Assembly: GCF_000282655.1 (NCBI RefSeq)
Contig: NZ_AKIV01000137.1
Location: forward strand, 1 to 39,457
From: Polaromonas sp. CF318
GTDB taxonomy: Bacteria; Pseudomonadota; Gammaproteobacteria; Burkholderiales; Burkholderiaceae_C
DNA: 39,457 nt
Direction: 5' to 3'
A program made the translations under genes and the position numbers. Under the pieces are notes generated by a model. The model saw only the letters and a list, made by a program, of their open reading frames with translations, was not told where the DNA came from and did no database searches. Shown here piece after piece: positions 23,945 through 32,405 of this stretch (position 1 is the first letter of the stretch; each line of letters starts with the position of its first letter).

Positions 23945-25074
23945 AGCGCAAGGTTTGCTACATCACGGGCACCCGGGCCGACTTTGGCCTGATGCGCGGC
24001 ACCCTGACAGCGCTCCGTGATTCTGAGGCGCTGGAACTGTCCATCGTTGTCACCGGCATGCACCTGTCGGACAAATATGGCAGCACTGCCGACGATATCA
24101 AAGCCGCGGGCTTGCCGGTCAATGCCCTTGTCGATGTCGACCTCGCGAGTGCGACCGGCGCCACCATGGCTAGAAACCTCGGGAAAATGGTGACCGGCTT
24201 CGTCGACGCGTTCCTGGATATCGAACCGGACCTGGTGCTGGTTCTGGGTGACCGGGGTGAGATGCTCGCGGGCGCCCTCTCGGCCGTCCACCTGAACATT
24301 CCCGTGGTGCACATTCACGGAGGCGAGCGATCCGGCACCATCGACGAATCCATACGCCATGCGATTTCCAAGCTCTCGCACTTCCACTTTGTGTCGACCA
24401 GCGAATCGCGCGACCGGCTGGTGCGGATGGGAGAGCAGGCCGCCAACGTGTACCTGACCGGCGCGCCGGGATTGGACGGCATAGAGGCCCTGGCGCTTCA
24501 TAGCCGGGAAAAGCTTTTGCGGGATGCGAGGCTCGACCCAACCCGGCCAGTAGCCTTGATGGTGTACCACCCCGTCGTGCAGGAAACGGAAAATGCCGGC
24601 ACCGGGACCACCGGGATCATCGACACCTTGCTGGCGCGCGGGCTCCAGCTGGTGGCCTTGAAGCCGAACTCGGACGCCGGCAGCGACCAGATTCGCGCGG
24701 CCCTTGAAGCGCACGCGGCGCATGGCGACGTCCGGGTCGTGACGCATTTCCCCCGGGAACTGTTTGTTTCATGGATGGCCGCGGCCGACCTCATGATAGG
24801 CAACTCAAGCGCGGGCATTATCGAGGCGGCCTCGTTCGGCACGCCCGTTGTCAACATCGGATCGCGGCAGAACCTGCGTGAACGCAACGCAAATGTCACG
24901 GATGTTGCCGTTGACCCGGCGGCCATCGGGCAGGCCGTGGAGCAAGCCCTGGCGCACGGCCGCTACGACCGCCACAACATTTACGGTGACGGCCACAGCG
25001 TTGAACGCATCGCCCGGCTGATTGAGACCCTTCCACTCGACCCATCGGTGATGATGAAATCGAATGCCTACTAA
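23941..25074 (+). CDS. legG: NeuC-family hydrolysing 2-epimerase, LegG type (set 2)
   Basis: 377 residues. The family signature is complete: ITGTRADFGLMRG (residues 8-20), VLGDRGEML (GDR 103-105), HIHGGERSGTIDESIRHA (GGE 127-129), MVYHPVVQE, ALKPNSDAGSD, MIGNSSAGIIEAASFG and NIGSRQNLRERN. In the Legionella pathway LegG hydrolyses UDP-diacetylbacillosamine to 2,4-diacetamido-2,4,6-trideoxymannose, and in Campylobacter the GDP-linked form is used. The genes here favour a UDP route, because a PglF-type dehydratase is present and no GlcN-1-P guanylyltransferase was seen. The 3' end overlaps the acetyltransferase start by 11 nt. Confidence 0.9.
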   Translation: MKRKVCYITGTRADFGLMRGTLTALRDSEALELSIVVTGMHLSDKYGSTADDIKAAGLPVNALVDVDLASATGATMARNLGKMVTGFVDAFLDIEPDLVLVLGDRGEMLAGALSAVHLNIPVVHIHGGERSGTIDESIRHAISKLSHFHFVSTSESRDRLVRMGEQAANVYLTGAPGLDGIEALALHSREKLLRDARLDPTRPVALMVYHPVVQETENAGTGTTGIIDTLLARGLQLVALKPNSDAGSDQIRAALEAHAAHGDVRVVTHFPRELFVSWMAAADLMIGNSSAGIIEAASFGTPVVNIGSRQNLRERNANVTDVAVDPAAIGQAVEQALAHGRYDRHNIYGDGHSVERIARLIETLPLDPSVMMKSNAY

Positions 25075-25696
25075 ATTGCTCTACCTGATAGGCGCCGGCG
25101 GGCACGCAAAGGTCGTGCTGGACACGCTGCTGTCGTGCGATGCCCTGGCTTACGACGTCCGCGTGCGGGATGGCGCGCAACAGCTGCAGGGGCAGCAGCT
25201 TCTGGGATACCCGATCGAGGTGCCGGCGATCGCCGAGGAGATGCAAGGCCAGCCCTTTCACCTCGCCATCGGAAGCGGCCAGGCGCGCCGGCGGCTATTC
25301 GCCGCGCTGCTCGACATGAAGTCGCTCCCGCTGTCCATTGTTCATCCGGCATCCAGCGTTTCGCGCTTCGCGCGCATCGGGGACGGCTCATTCCTGGCGG
25401 CACACTCCGTGGTCGCCGCGGCCGCCTCACTCGGTCACAGCGTTATCATCAACCACGGCGCGGTCGTGGATCACGACTGCGTCGTGGGCGACTTCTCGCA
25501 TATCGCGCCCAACGCGGCGCTCAGTGGCGGCGTCGTGGTGGGCTCGGGCGTGCTGATCGGCGCGGGTGCCAAAGTACTGCCAGGCATCTCCATCGGCGAT
25601 GGCGCGGTGGTGGGCGCGGGCGCGGTGGTCACTGCGAACGTCAATGCGGGTGAAACATGGGTCGGAGTTCCGGCCCGGAATACGGCTAGGAGCTGA
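25064..25696 (+). CDS. NeuD/PglD-type sugar O/N-acetyltransferase
   Basis: 210 residues. An N-terminal Rossmann-like domain (YLIGAGGHAKVVLD) binds the substrate sugar nucleotide, and a C-terminal left-handed beta-helix of hexapeptide repeats begins near residue 95. VVDHDCVVGDFSHIAP includes the histidine that acts as base in PglD. The family includes PglD (N-acetylates UDP-4-amino sugar to UDP-diacetylbacillosamine), LegH and NeuD (O-acetylates sialic acid). The adjacent aminotransferase makes the PglD/LegH role the most likely. It lies between the LegG-type gene (11-nt overlap) and the fused aminotransferase (1-nt gap). Confidence 0.87.
   Translation: MPTKLLYLIGAGGHAKVVLDTLLSCDALAYDVRVRDGAQQLQGQQLLGYPIEVPAIAEEMQGQPFHLAIGSGQARRRLFAALLDMKSLPLSIVHPASSVSRFARIGDGSFLAAHSVVAAAASLGHSVIINHGAVVDHDCVVGDFSHIAPNAALSGGVVVGSGVLIGAGAKVLPGISIGDGAVVGAGAVVTANVNAGETWVGVPARNTARS
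25687..25692 (+). promoter_or_regulatory. Shine-Dalgarno for the GTG start of the CBS-aminotransferase
   Basis: TAGGAG lies 5 nt before the GTG at 25698, which directly follows the acetyltransferase stop. This supports a start that includes the CBS domains and excludes the upstream open frame. Confidence 0.65.
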
Positions 25697-25697
25697 G

Positions 25698-27164
25698 GTG
25701 ACGAATATCCAGAATGTGTCGATCACGCGTGATGCCAAGCTGCGTCAAGCCTTGTCAATCCTCGACCAGGCCGGCCTGGGCATCTTGCTGCTGACCGACA
25801 GGAACGGCCTGTTTGAGCGGACCGTCACCGACGGCGACTTGCGCCGCCTGGTGCTTGCCGGCACACAGCTGGAGGACACGATAGCTTCGCTGCCATCGAT
25901 CCAGTCGCAAGTCATCAATACGCGGGCCTCGAGGCGCGAAGCACTCGACCTGATGAACCGCCATGCCATCAACCACCTCCCCGTGGTGGACGATTCAGGC
26001 AGGGTCGTCGAAATACTGGATCGCAAGGTGATCGACGAGCAGATCCTGCTTTCAACGCCCCACATGGGAAGCGCCGAAAGGGAGTTTGTCGAAGAAGCCT
26101 TTCGCACCAACTGGATTGCACCGCTGGGGCCCAATGTAGACGGGTTTGAGCAGGAGCTGGCCGAACTGGTCGGCGTCAAGTACGCGGCTGCGCTGTCCTC
26201 GGGGACCGCGGCGATCCACCTCGGCCTCATCCTGCTGGGAGTGCAAAAGGGCGACAGGGTTTTCTGCTCCACACTGACTTTCTCGGCAAGCGCCAACCCC
26301 ATCGTCTACCAGGGCGCGGAGCCAGTCTTCATCGACTCCGATGAGGAGAGCTGGAACATGTCCCCGGCGGCGCTTGAGAGCGCCTTTAACACGGCAAAGC
26401 GCGAAGGCTGGATGCCGAAGGCAGTCATCGTCGTGAACCTGTACGGCCAAAGCGCCGACATGGACCGCCTGATCGGCATTTGCAATGCGCACAACGTGCC
26501 CGTACTCGAGGATGCGGCCGAATCGCTGGGCGCACGCTACAAAGGCAAGGCCAGCGGCAGTTTCGGCAAGCTCGGCGTCTATTCATTCAACGGGAACAAG
26601 ATCATCACCACCTCGGGGGGCGGCATGCTGGTCTCCGACGACAGGGACCTCATCGCGAAGGCCCGCTTCCTGGCCACACAGGCCCGTGACCCCGCGCCCC
26701 ATTATCAACACAGCCAGATCGGCTACAACTACCGCATGAGCAATATTCTTGCGGGCGTCGGGCGCGGGCAGCTCAAGGTGCTGGGCGAGCGCGTTGCGGC
26801 GCGCCGCGCGGTCTTCGAGACCTACAAGAGCGCTTTTTCAGGTGTTTCCGAAATCCAGTGGATGCCGGAGCCGGAGTGGAGCTACTCGACCCACTGGCTG
26901 ACCGCCTGTGTCATCGACCCCGCCGTCGGCATCAACAGCCAGGAGCTCACCAAACGCCTGGCCGGGGAGCTGATTGAAGCGCGCCCCCTGTGGAAGCCCA
27001 TGCACCTGCAACCGGTTTTCTCCCGCTGCCGTTACTTCCCGGAACCGGAAAAATCAGTTTCGGACCGCCTGTTTGAGCACGGCATATGCCTGCCTTCGGG
27101 CTCGAACATGAGTGAATCGCAAATTGCACGCATCGTCGCGACGGTCCGAAATATCTTGCGCTGA
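25698..27164 (+). CDS. CBS-domain pair fused to DegT/DnrJ/EryC1 aminotransferase (LegC/PglE-like)
   Basis: 488 residues from the GTG at 25698. Residues about 5-118 form two CBS motifs, the first ending in RTVTDGDLRR (41-50) and the second around HLPVVDDSGRVVEIL (93-107), much like the N-terminus of PtmE-type sugar-1-phosphate nucleotidyltransferases. From about 120 the protein is a PLP aminotransferase: SSGTAAIHLGL, VVNLYG, LEDAAESLG (Asp272), and SFNGNKIITTSGGG with PLP-lysine K301. In the LegC/PglE role it would aminate UDP-4-keto-6-deoxy-GlcNAc, acting between the dehydratase at 28083 and the acetyltransferase at 25064. CBS pairs bind adenine nucleotides and often regulate the attached enzyme. 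No stop or frame break lies between the two parts. Confidence 0.88.
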   Translation: MTNIQNVSITRDAKLRQALSILDQAGLGILLLTDRNGLFERTVTDGDLRRLVLAGTQLEDTIASLPSIQSQVINTRASRREALDLMNRHAINHLPVVDDSGRVVEILDRKVIDEQILLSTPHMGSAEREFVEEAFRTNWIAPLGPNVDGFEQELAELVGVKYAAALSSGTAAIHLGLILLGVQKGDRVFCSTLTFSASANPIVYQGAEPVFIDSDEESWNMSPAALESAFNTAKREGWMPKAVIVVNLYGQSADMDRLIGICNAHNVPVLEDAAESLGARYKGKASGSFGKLGVYSFNGNKIITTSGGGMLVSDDRDLIAKARFLATQARDPAPHYQHSQIGYNYRMSNILAGVGRGQLKVLGERVAARRAVFETYKSAFSGVSEIQWMPEPEWSYSTHWLTACVIDPAVGINSQELTKRLAGELIEARPLWKPMHLQPVFSRCRYFPEPEKSVSDRLFEHGICLPSGSNMSESQIARIVATVRNILR

Positions 27165-27195
27165 ACCTGCGATTCATACTTTTGTGCTCTGCCCC

Positions 27196-27231
27196 CCCCG
27201 GTGACGGTTGCGGGTACCAGCCTCACCGGGG
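27196..27231 (+). other. Perfect 9-bp inverted repeat after the aminotransferase gene
   Basis: CCCCGGTGA at 27196-27204 pairs with TCACCGGGG at 27223-27231 across an 18-nt loop, within the 276-nt spacer before the phosphoglycosyl transferase gene. It follows a run of eight C (27192-27199). There is no T-run after it, so an intrinsic terminator is not certain. It may mark the end of the upstream transcript or act as a leader structure. The rest of the spacer shows no gene that can be supported. Confidence 0.4.
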
Positions 27232-27440
27232 ATACGCATAGCCCCAACCGCTGTGGATCGAGGCGCTTGCGGCATTGGGAGCCGGCCGCAAGGGGCTGCA
27301 AGCGCAACCGGCGGAAAAGCATTGCTGCAGGACTTTTCGCCGATAATCCCTCAGCTGCTTCGTGGGCAGGTGCGCAAGGCACCGGCCCGGATATTCGAGG
27401 CGCGAGGAGTATTTAACGCCCGAAGGCCCGCTGACGGGGG

Positions 27441-28052
27441 ATGAGCACTCATCGAAAAACGGCTTCGTGCGGAACTTTTTGGATGTTTTTCTTGAAGCGA
27501 GTGTTTGACCTGGCGTTTGCCATATTTCTGGCTTGTATTCTGGCCTTGCCGATTCTGGTGGTGGCGGCTCTTGTTCGCCTGACATCGCCCGGGCCGGCGC
27601 TCTATTGGTCCGATCGTGTCGGCCGTCACAACAGGATTTTCCGGATGCCCAAGTTCCGCAGCATGCGCGTGGGTACGCCGGCTGTTGCCACGCACCTGCT
27701 GACCAATCCGCAAGCGCATTTGACCCCGATAGGCCCTTTCCTGCGCAAAAGCAGTCTTGATGAGCTTCCGCAGCTCTGGAGCATTTTGGCCGGCGACATG
27801 AGCTTTGTCGGCCCGCGGCCGGCCTTGTTCAACCAGACCGACCTCATCGCACTGCGCACCGAGAAAGGCATAGACGCCTTGGTGCCCGGGCTCACGGGCT
27901 GGGCGCAGATCAACGGCCGCGACGAGCTGCCGATACCCGAGAAAGTGGCTCTGGATGCCGAATACCTGCAGCGCCGGTCGCTGTGGCTCGACGTTCGCAT
28001 ACTGTGGTTAACCGCCGTGAAAGTGCTTCGCCGCGAAGGTGTTTCGCACTGA
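27441..28052 (+). CDS. PglC-type undecaprenyl-phosphate phosphoglycosyl transferase
   Basis: 203 residues from the ATG at 27441; an ATG at 27483 (giving [11 protein letters not shown] near the start) has GCGGAAC at a better distance and fits small PglC-type proteins well. A single N-terminal hydrophobic segment (about residues 20-45) is the re-entrant membrane anchor of monotopic PGTs. [16 protein letters not shown] with the catalytic Asp-Glu pair, [10 protein letters not shown] and [15 protein letters not shown] are all present. The enzyme starts repeat-unit synthesis by placing a sugar-1-phosphate on undecaprenyl phosphate. Diacetylbacillosamine or a related 6-deoxy-HexNAc is the likely sugar, given the PglD/PglE/PglF-like neighbours. 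Confidence 0.9.
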   Translation: MSTHRKTASCGTFWMFFLKRVFDLAFAIFLACILALPILVVAALVRLTSPGPALYWSDRVGRHNRIFRMPKFRSMRVGTPAVATHLLTNPQAHLTPIGPFLRKSSLDELPQLWSILAGDMSFVGPRPALFNQTDLIALRTEKGIDALVPGLTGWAQINGRDELPIPEKVALDAEYLQRRSLWLDVRILWLTAVKVLRREGVSH

Positions 28053-28082
28053 CGGTGCCATCCCTATTTTGTATCAGCCCTC

Positions 28083-30038
28083 ATGATAAAAAATAAACTT
28101 CTGAGCCAGCCGCGGCGCGTCAAGCAAATCGTTGTGCTATTGGCCGACGCGATGATGGGCGTCGTTGCGGTATGGGCCGCCTACTCCCTGCGCCTGGACA
28201 CCTGGCACTGGCCCTACAGCCTGCACCAATGGTGGCCCTATGCGCTGGCGCCGCTCCTGGCGGCGCCGATTTTCTGGCGCAATGGCCTGTACCGGGCGGT
28301 GTTCCGCCACAGCGACATGGCCGCAATGCGCGCCCTGGCGGTCGCCGTGTCCTTGTATGCCGTGCTGTTCTTCGGCGTGCTGATGATAGCGGGATGGCCG
28401 GACGTGCCGCGCTCCATCGGGCTCCTGCAGCCCCTGATCCTGATGGTCATGGTGGGTGGAAGCCGCGCCGCGGCGCGGCAGTGGCTCAGCAGCCTTTCCG
28501 CCGGCCAGCGCCGCAGCACGCCCGTCAGCAACCTGCTGATCTATGGCGCGGGATCCGCCGGCGTTCAGATCGCCAATGCCATCGCCACTTCGCACGAATT
28601 CAAGCTGCTCGGATTTGTGGACGACAGCCCCTCGCTGCAGGGACTGACCATCAATCGCGTGCCGGTTTATGCGCCGGCAAATCTGAAGGCCATTGTGAGT
28701 GACCATGGCATCACCGACATACTGCTGGCCCTGCCATCCATCACCCGCACTCGCCGCAACGAGATCCTGAACGAGCTGCAGCCCTTGCCGGTGCACGTCC
28801 GCTCCCTTCCGGGCCTGACCGATCTGGCCCACGGCCGCGTAGCGCTGGCGGACATCAAGGATCTGGACGTTGAAGATTTGCTGGGACGGGACGCGGTGCC
28901 GCCGGATCGCGCCTTGCTGGCTCGCAACCTGTTCGGCAAAGTCGTGCTCGTCACGGGTGCGGCAGGCAGCATCGGCAGCGAGTTGTGCCGCCAGATCCTG
29001 CAGGAAAAACCCGCGCGGCTGATTCTTGTCGAACACAGCGAGTTCGGGCTTTACAGCATCCACCAGGAACTCCAGCACTTGTGCCAGCGCATCGCGGACC
29101 GCGAGGGCGCCACCATAGAACTGGCGCCCTTGCTGGCCAACGTCCGCGACTACGGCCGCATGCTCGAAATCTGCCGGGCCTACCAGCCGCACACCGTCTA
29201 CCACGCGGCCGCCTACAAGCATGTGCCGCTCGTCGAGCACAACCCCGCCGAAGGGGTCGCCAACAACGTGCTGGGCACGCTCAATGCGGCGCGTGCAGCG
29301 ATAGAGACCGGTGTCAGCCACTTTGTCCTCGTATCCACCGACAAAGCCGTGCGTCCCACCAACGTCATGGGCGCCAGCAAACGCCTCGCCGAAATGGTGC
29401 TGCAAGCGCTCTCGGCAACGCCGGCCCCGAGTTTCGGCCCTGAGGCCCCTGCCGTCGGCAACCGCACGCGGTTTGCCATGGTCCGCTTCGGCAATGTCCT
29501 GGGCAGCAGCGGCAGCGTTGTGCCGCTGTTCCGGCGGCAGATCGAGGCTGGCGGCCCCATCACCCTGACGCACGCCGAGGTGACCCGCTATTTCATGACC
29601 ATCCCGGAAGCCGCCCAGTTGGTGCTGCAGGCAGGCGCCATGGCCGAGGGCGGTGAGGTCTATGTGCTGGACATGGGCCAGCCGGTGCGCATCATCGACC
29701 TGGCCCGCCGGATGGTGAAGCTCTCGGGCTTCACGGTGCGCGACGAAAACCGCCCCGACGGCGACATCGCCATCGAGGTCACCGGCCTGCGTCCCGGCGA
29801 AAAACTGTATGAAGAGCTGCTGATCGGCGACAACCCCGTCGCCACGCTTCATCCCCGCATCCTGAAAGCGCATGAAGAGTTCGTGCCCTGGGCGGATTTC
29901 CGGGAAGACCTGGAGCTGCTCAAGCAGGCCGTGAAAGCCAACGATACCGCCACCTTGCGGACACTGCTGCTCAAACACGTCAGCGGGTTCACGCCCGACG
30001 CCCAGGACAGCGACCTCGTCGGCCTGGCGAGCGTTTAA
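28083..30038 (+). CDS. Membrane-bound UDP-GlcNAc 4,6-dehydratase, PglF/WbpM/CapD type
   Basis: 651 residues. Four hydrophobic helices occupy about residues 15-135. A first Rossmann-like domain (YGAGSAGVQIANAI) follows, then the catalytic SDR domain with TGAAGSIGSELCRQ. STDKAVRPTNVMGASK contains D420, K421 and K433, with Met429 in the place of the usual Tyr, as known for PglF, WbpM and FlaA1. RFGNVLGSSGSVVPLF and TGLRPGEKLYEEL close the domain. The product, UDP-4-keto-6-deoxy-GlcNAc, feeds the aminotransferase and acetyltransferase upstream. It is about 30 nt downstream of the PglC-type gene and ends 21 nt from the convergent rfbC gene. Confidence 0.92.
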   Translation: MIKNKLLSQPRRVKQIVVLLADAMMGVVAVWAAYSLRLDTWHWPYSLHQWWPYALAPLLAAPIFWRNGLYRAVFRHSDMAAMRALAVAVSLYAVLFFGVLMIAGWPDVPRSIGLLQPLILMVMVGGSRAAARQWLSSLSAGQRRSTPVSNLLIYGAGSAGVQIANAIATSHEFKLLGFVDDSPSLQGLTINRVPVYAPANLKAIVSDHGITDILLALPSITRTRRNEILNELQPLPVHVRSLPGLTDLAHGRVALADIKDLDVEDLLGRDAVPPDRALLARNLFGKVVLVTGAAGSIGSELCRQILQEKPARLILVEHSEFGLYSIHQELQHLCQRIADREGATIELAPLLANVRDYGRMLEICRAYQPHTVYHAAAYKHVPLVEHNPAEGVANNVLGTLNAARAAIETGVSHFVLVSTDKAVRPTNVMGASKRLAEMVLQALSATPAPSFGPEAPAVGNRTRFAMVRFGNVLGSSGSVVPLFRRQIEAGGPITLTHAEVTRYFMTIPEAAQLVLQAGAMAEGGEVYVLDMGQPVRIIDLARRMVKLSGFTVRDENRPDGDIAIEVTGLRPGEKLYEELLIGDNPVATLHPRILKAHEEFVPWADFREDLELLKQAVKANDTATLRTLLLKHVSGFTPDAQDSDLVGLASV

Positions 30039-30059
30039 GAAGCTGTTCGGTTTCGCGCC

Positions 30060-30608
30060 TCAGGGCGCGGACACCGCCGCTTTAAACCTCAGGCCCGCGG
30101 CGTCCTTGCCCGAGAGCAAGGGTGAACCGCCCTCCAGAGGCCAGGCGATCCCCAGCGTGGGATCGTTCCACACAATGCAGCGCTCCTGCTCGGGTGCGTA
30201 GTAGTCGGTTGTCTTGTATAAAAATTCCGCGCTGTCGCTCAACACCAGGAAGCCGTGCGCAAGGCCGGGCGGCACCCAAAGCTGCCGGTGATTCTCCTCA
30301 CTGAGCTCCAGGCCGAACCATTGGCCAAAACTCGGCGATGCCGGGCGGATATCGACAGCCACATCAAAAACCGCACCCCGCACCACACGGACCAGCTTGC
30401 CCTGCGGCTGCCCCAGCTGGTAGTGCAGGCCGCGAAGCACGTTTTTCGCCGACCGGCTGTGGTTGTCCTGGACAAAATTGAAATCAGTACCGGTCGCGGC
30501 ATTGAACGCGCGCTGGTTGAAGCTTTCCAGGAAAAAACCTCGCGGGTCACCGAAAACCTTGGGTTCGATGATCAGCACATCGGCAATGGGCGTGGACGTG
30601 ACTTTCAT
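30060..30608 (-). CDS. rfbC: dTDP-4-dehydrorhamnose 3,5-epimerase
   Basis: 182 residues, the standard RmlC length. It is a cupin that epimerises dTDP-4-keto-6-deoxyglucose at C3 and C5. Seen are [37 protein letters not shown] with the catalytic His, [19 protein letters not shown], and [13 protein letters not shown]. It is the last gene of the minus-strand rfbBDAC operon and overlaps rfbA by 4 nt. It ends tail to tail with the PglF-type gene. Confidence 0.97.
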   Translation of the reverse strand: MKVTSTPIADVLIIEPKVFGDPRGFFLESFNQRAFNAATGTDFNFVQDNHSRSAKNVLRGLHYQLGQPQGKLVRVVRGAVFDVAVDIRPASPSFGQWFGLELSEENHRQLWVPPGLAHGFLVLSDSAEFLYKTTDYYAPEQERCIVWNDPTLGIAWPLEGGSPLLSGKDAAGLRFKAAVSAP

Positions 30609-31492
30609 GAACGGCCGTTCTCTTTCAGCAGGCTCTGCAGGTATTGGCCGTAGCCGCTTTTGGCGAGCGGCTCCGCGAGTTTCTGCAGCTGGGCGTCATC
30701 AATAAACCCGTTGCGCCAGGCAATTTCCTCGGGGCAAGCGATCTTAAGCCCCTGGCGATGCTCCAGGGTCGCGATGAACTGGCTGGCGTCCAGCAGGCTG
30801 TCGTGGGTGCCGGTGTCCAGCCAGGCATAGCCGCGCTGCATGATTTGCACCTTCAATTGGCCCTGCTCCAGGTAACGCTGGTTGACCGTGGTGATTTCAA
30901 GCTCACCGCGGGCGCTGGGCTTGATAGCCTTGGCGATCTCGACGACCTGGGCATCATAAAAATACAGGCCCGTGACGGCGTAATTGCTTTTTGGCGTTTC
31001 CGGTTTTTCTTCAATGCTGCGGGCCCGTCCGGTGGCGTCAAACGCCACCACGCCGTAGCGCTCGGGATCCTTCACGTGATAGGCAAACACCGTCGCCCCC
31101 GACGTTTCGGCATCCGCTTCACCGAGCAGCCTGTGCAGGTCATGGCCGTAAAAGATGTTGTCGCCCAGCACCAATGCGCTGGGCGCACCGTTCAGGAATT
31201 TCTCCCCGATGATGAAGGCCTGGGCCAGCCCGTCGGGGCTGGGCTGCACGGCGTATTGAAGATTCATGCCCCACTGCGATCCGTCCCCCAGAAGCTGCTG
31301 GAAGCGCGGCGTGTCCTGCGGCGTGCTGATGATCAGCACCTCGCGGATGCCGGCGATCATCAGCGTGCTGAGCGGGTAATACACCATGGGCTTGTCATAG
31401 ACCGGCAGCAATTGCTTGCTGATGGCCAATGTGGCCGGATGCAGGCGGGTGCCGGAGCCGCCGGCCAGGATGATGCCTTTGCGTTGAGTCAT
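30605..31492 (-). CDS. rfbA: Glucose-1-phosphate thymidylyltransferase
   Basis: 295 residues from the ATG at 31492, which gives the family N-terminus [18 protein letters not shown]; an upstream extension would reach into the rfbD gene. It makes dTDP-glucose from dTTP and glucose-1-phosphate. Landmarks are [70 protein letters not shown], and [13 protein letters not shown]. It lies between rfbD (about 10 nt away) and rfbC (overlapping). Confidence 0.97.
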   Translation of the reverse strand: MTQRKGIILAGGSGTRLHPATLAISKQLLPVYDKPMVYYPLSTLMIAGIREVLIISTPQDTPRFQQLLGDGSQWGMNLQYAVQPSPDGLAQAFIIGEKFLNGAPSALVLGDNIFYGHDLHRLLGEADAETSGATVFAYHVKDPERYGVVAFDATGRARSIEEKPETPKSNYAVTGLYFYDAQVVEIAKAIKPSARGELEITTVNQRYLEQGQLKVQIMQRGYAWLDTGTHDSLLDASQFIATLEHRQGLKIACPEEIAWRNGFIDDAQLQKLAEPLAKSGYGQYLQSLLKENGRS

Positions 31493-31502
31493 ATGGATGT
31501 CA

Positions 31503-32399
31503 TCAGGTAATTTCCGCCAGCATGCGGGCCACGCCCTGCTGCCATGCCGGAAGCTGCAAGCCAAAGGCGCCGCGAAGTTTGCTGGTGTTCAAACGCGAAT
31601 TATGCGGGCGCACGGCCGGCGTCGGAAAGGCCGATGTGGCGACAGGGTCCACGGCGTCCGGTGAGACCCTGAGCGCCTTGCCGCTGTTAGCGGCGCATTC
31701 GACGACAAAGCGCGCATAACCGTGCCATGAAGTCTCGCCCGCGGCCGCCACGTGGTAGGTGCCCGCAAAACCAGCCGCGGAACCGGCCAGCGCGCTGCGC
31801 AGCATGTGGGCCGTGACGTCGGCCAGCAGGTCGGCCCCCGTAGGCGCGCCGAACTGGTCGCTCACGACCGTCAGGCGCTCGCGCTCGGCGGCCAGGCGCA
31901 GCATGGTTTTGGCGAAGTTGCCGCCCCGCGCCGCATAGACCCAGCTGGTGCGCAAAATCAGGTGCCGGCCACACCGGGCCGCGATGCGCTGCTCGCCTTC
32001 GAGCTTGGTGCGGCCGTAGACGCTGAGCGGGCCGGTCGGGTCGGTTTCTTCCCAGGGCTTGCTGCCGCTGCCGTCAAACACATAGTCGGTTGAATAATGC
32101 AGCAGCCATGCGCCGGCGGCGCCGGCCGCCTCGGCCAGCACGCCGGGGGCTTCGGCATTGACGATGCGCGCGTTGCCCGCATCGCTTTCGGCCTTGTCGA
32201 CCGCGGTGTAGGCGGCGGCATTGACGATGGCGTCAGGCCGCACCCGGCGCACCGTCTCGCGGATGCCGTCCAGGTTGGCGAGGTCGCCGCAGAAATCCGT
32301 GCTGTGGCGGTCCAGCGCGACCAGTTCGCCGAGCGGTGCCAGGCTGCGCTGCAGCTCCCAGCCGACCTGGCCGCTCTTGCCGAAAAGCAGTACCTTCAT
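31503..32399 (-). CDS. rfbD: dTDP-4-dehydrorhamnose reductase
   Basis: 298 residues. It reduces dTDP-4-keto-L-rhamnose with NAD(P)H to dTDP-L-rhamnose, the last step of the pathway. [17 protein letters not shown] is the nucleotide-binding start, [15 protein letters not shown] and [10 protein letters not shown] are RmlD signatures, and [10 protein letters not shown] is the YxxxK motif. It begins 6 nt after the rfbB stop. It is distinct from the RmlD-like reductase at 14520, which belongs to the UDP-L-HexNAc module. Confidence 0.96.
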   Translation of the reverse strand: MKVLLFGKSGQVGWELQRSLAPLGELVALDRHSTDFCGDLANLDGIRETVRRVRPDAIVNAAAYTAVDKAESDAGNARIVNAEAPGVLAEAAGAAGAWLLHYSTDYVFDGSGSKPWEETDPTGPLSVYGRTKLEGEQRIAARCGRHLILRTSWVYAARGGNFAKTMLRLAAERERLTVVSDQFGAPTGADLLADVTAHMLRSALAGSAAGFAGTYHVAAAGETSWHGYARFVVECAANSGKALRVSPDAVDPVATSAFPTPAVRPHNSRLNTSKLRGAFGLQLPAWQQGVARMLAEIT

Positions 32400-32405
32400 G
32401 CGCGT

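Noticed and set aside
25566..25697. Extension of the CBS-aminotransferase into the acetyltransferase gene
   Set aside because: It is the shadow of the hexapeptide-repeat coding region; the GTG at 25698 has a good Shine-Dalgarno and sits right before the first CBS motif.
27192..27199. A C8 run as a phase-variation tract
   Set aside because: It is intergenic, short, and forms part of an inverted repeat; no reading frame would be switched by its length.
28137..29978. A 613-codon open frame on the minus strand opposite the PglF-type gene
   Set aside because: The complement of a high-confidence dehydratase; low-complexity His/Gln/Arg/Gly composition and no recognisable domain.
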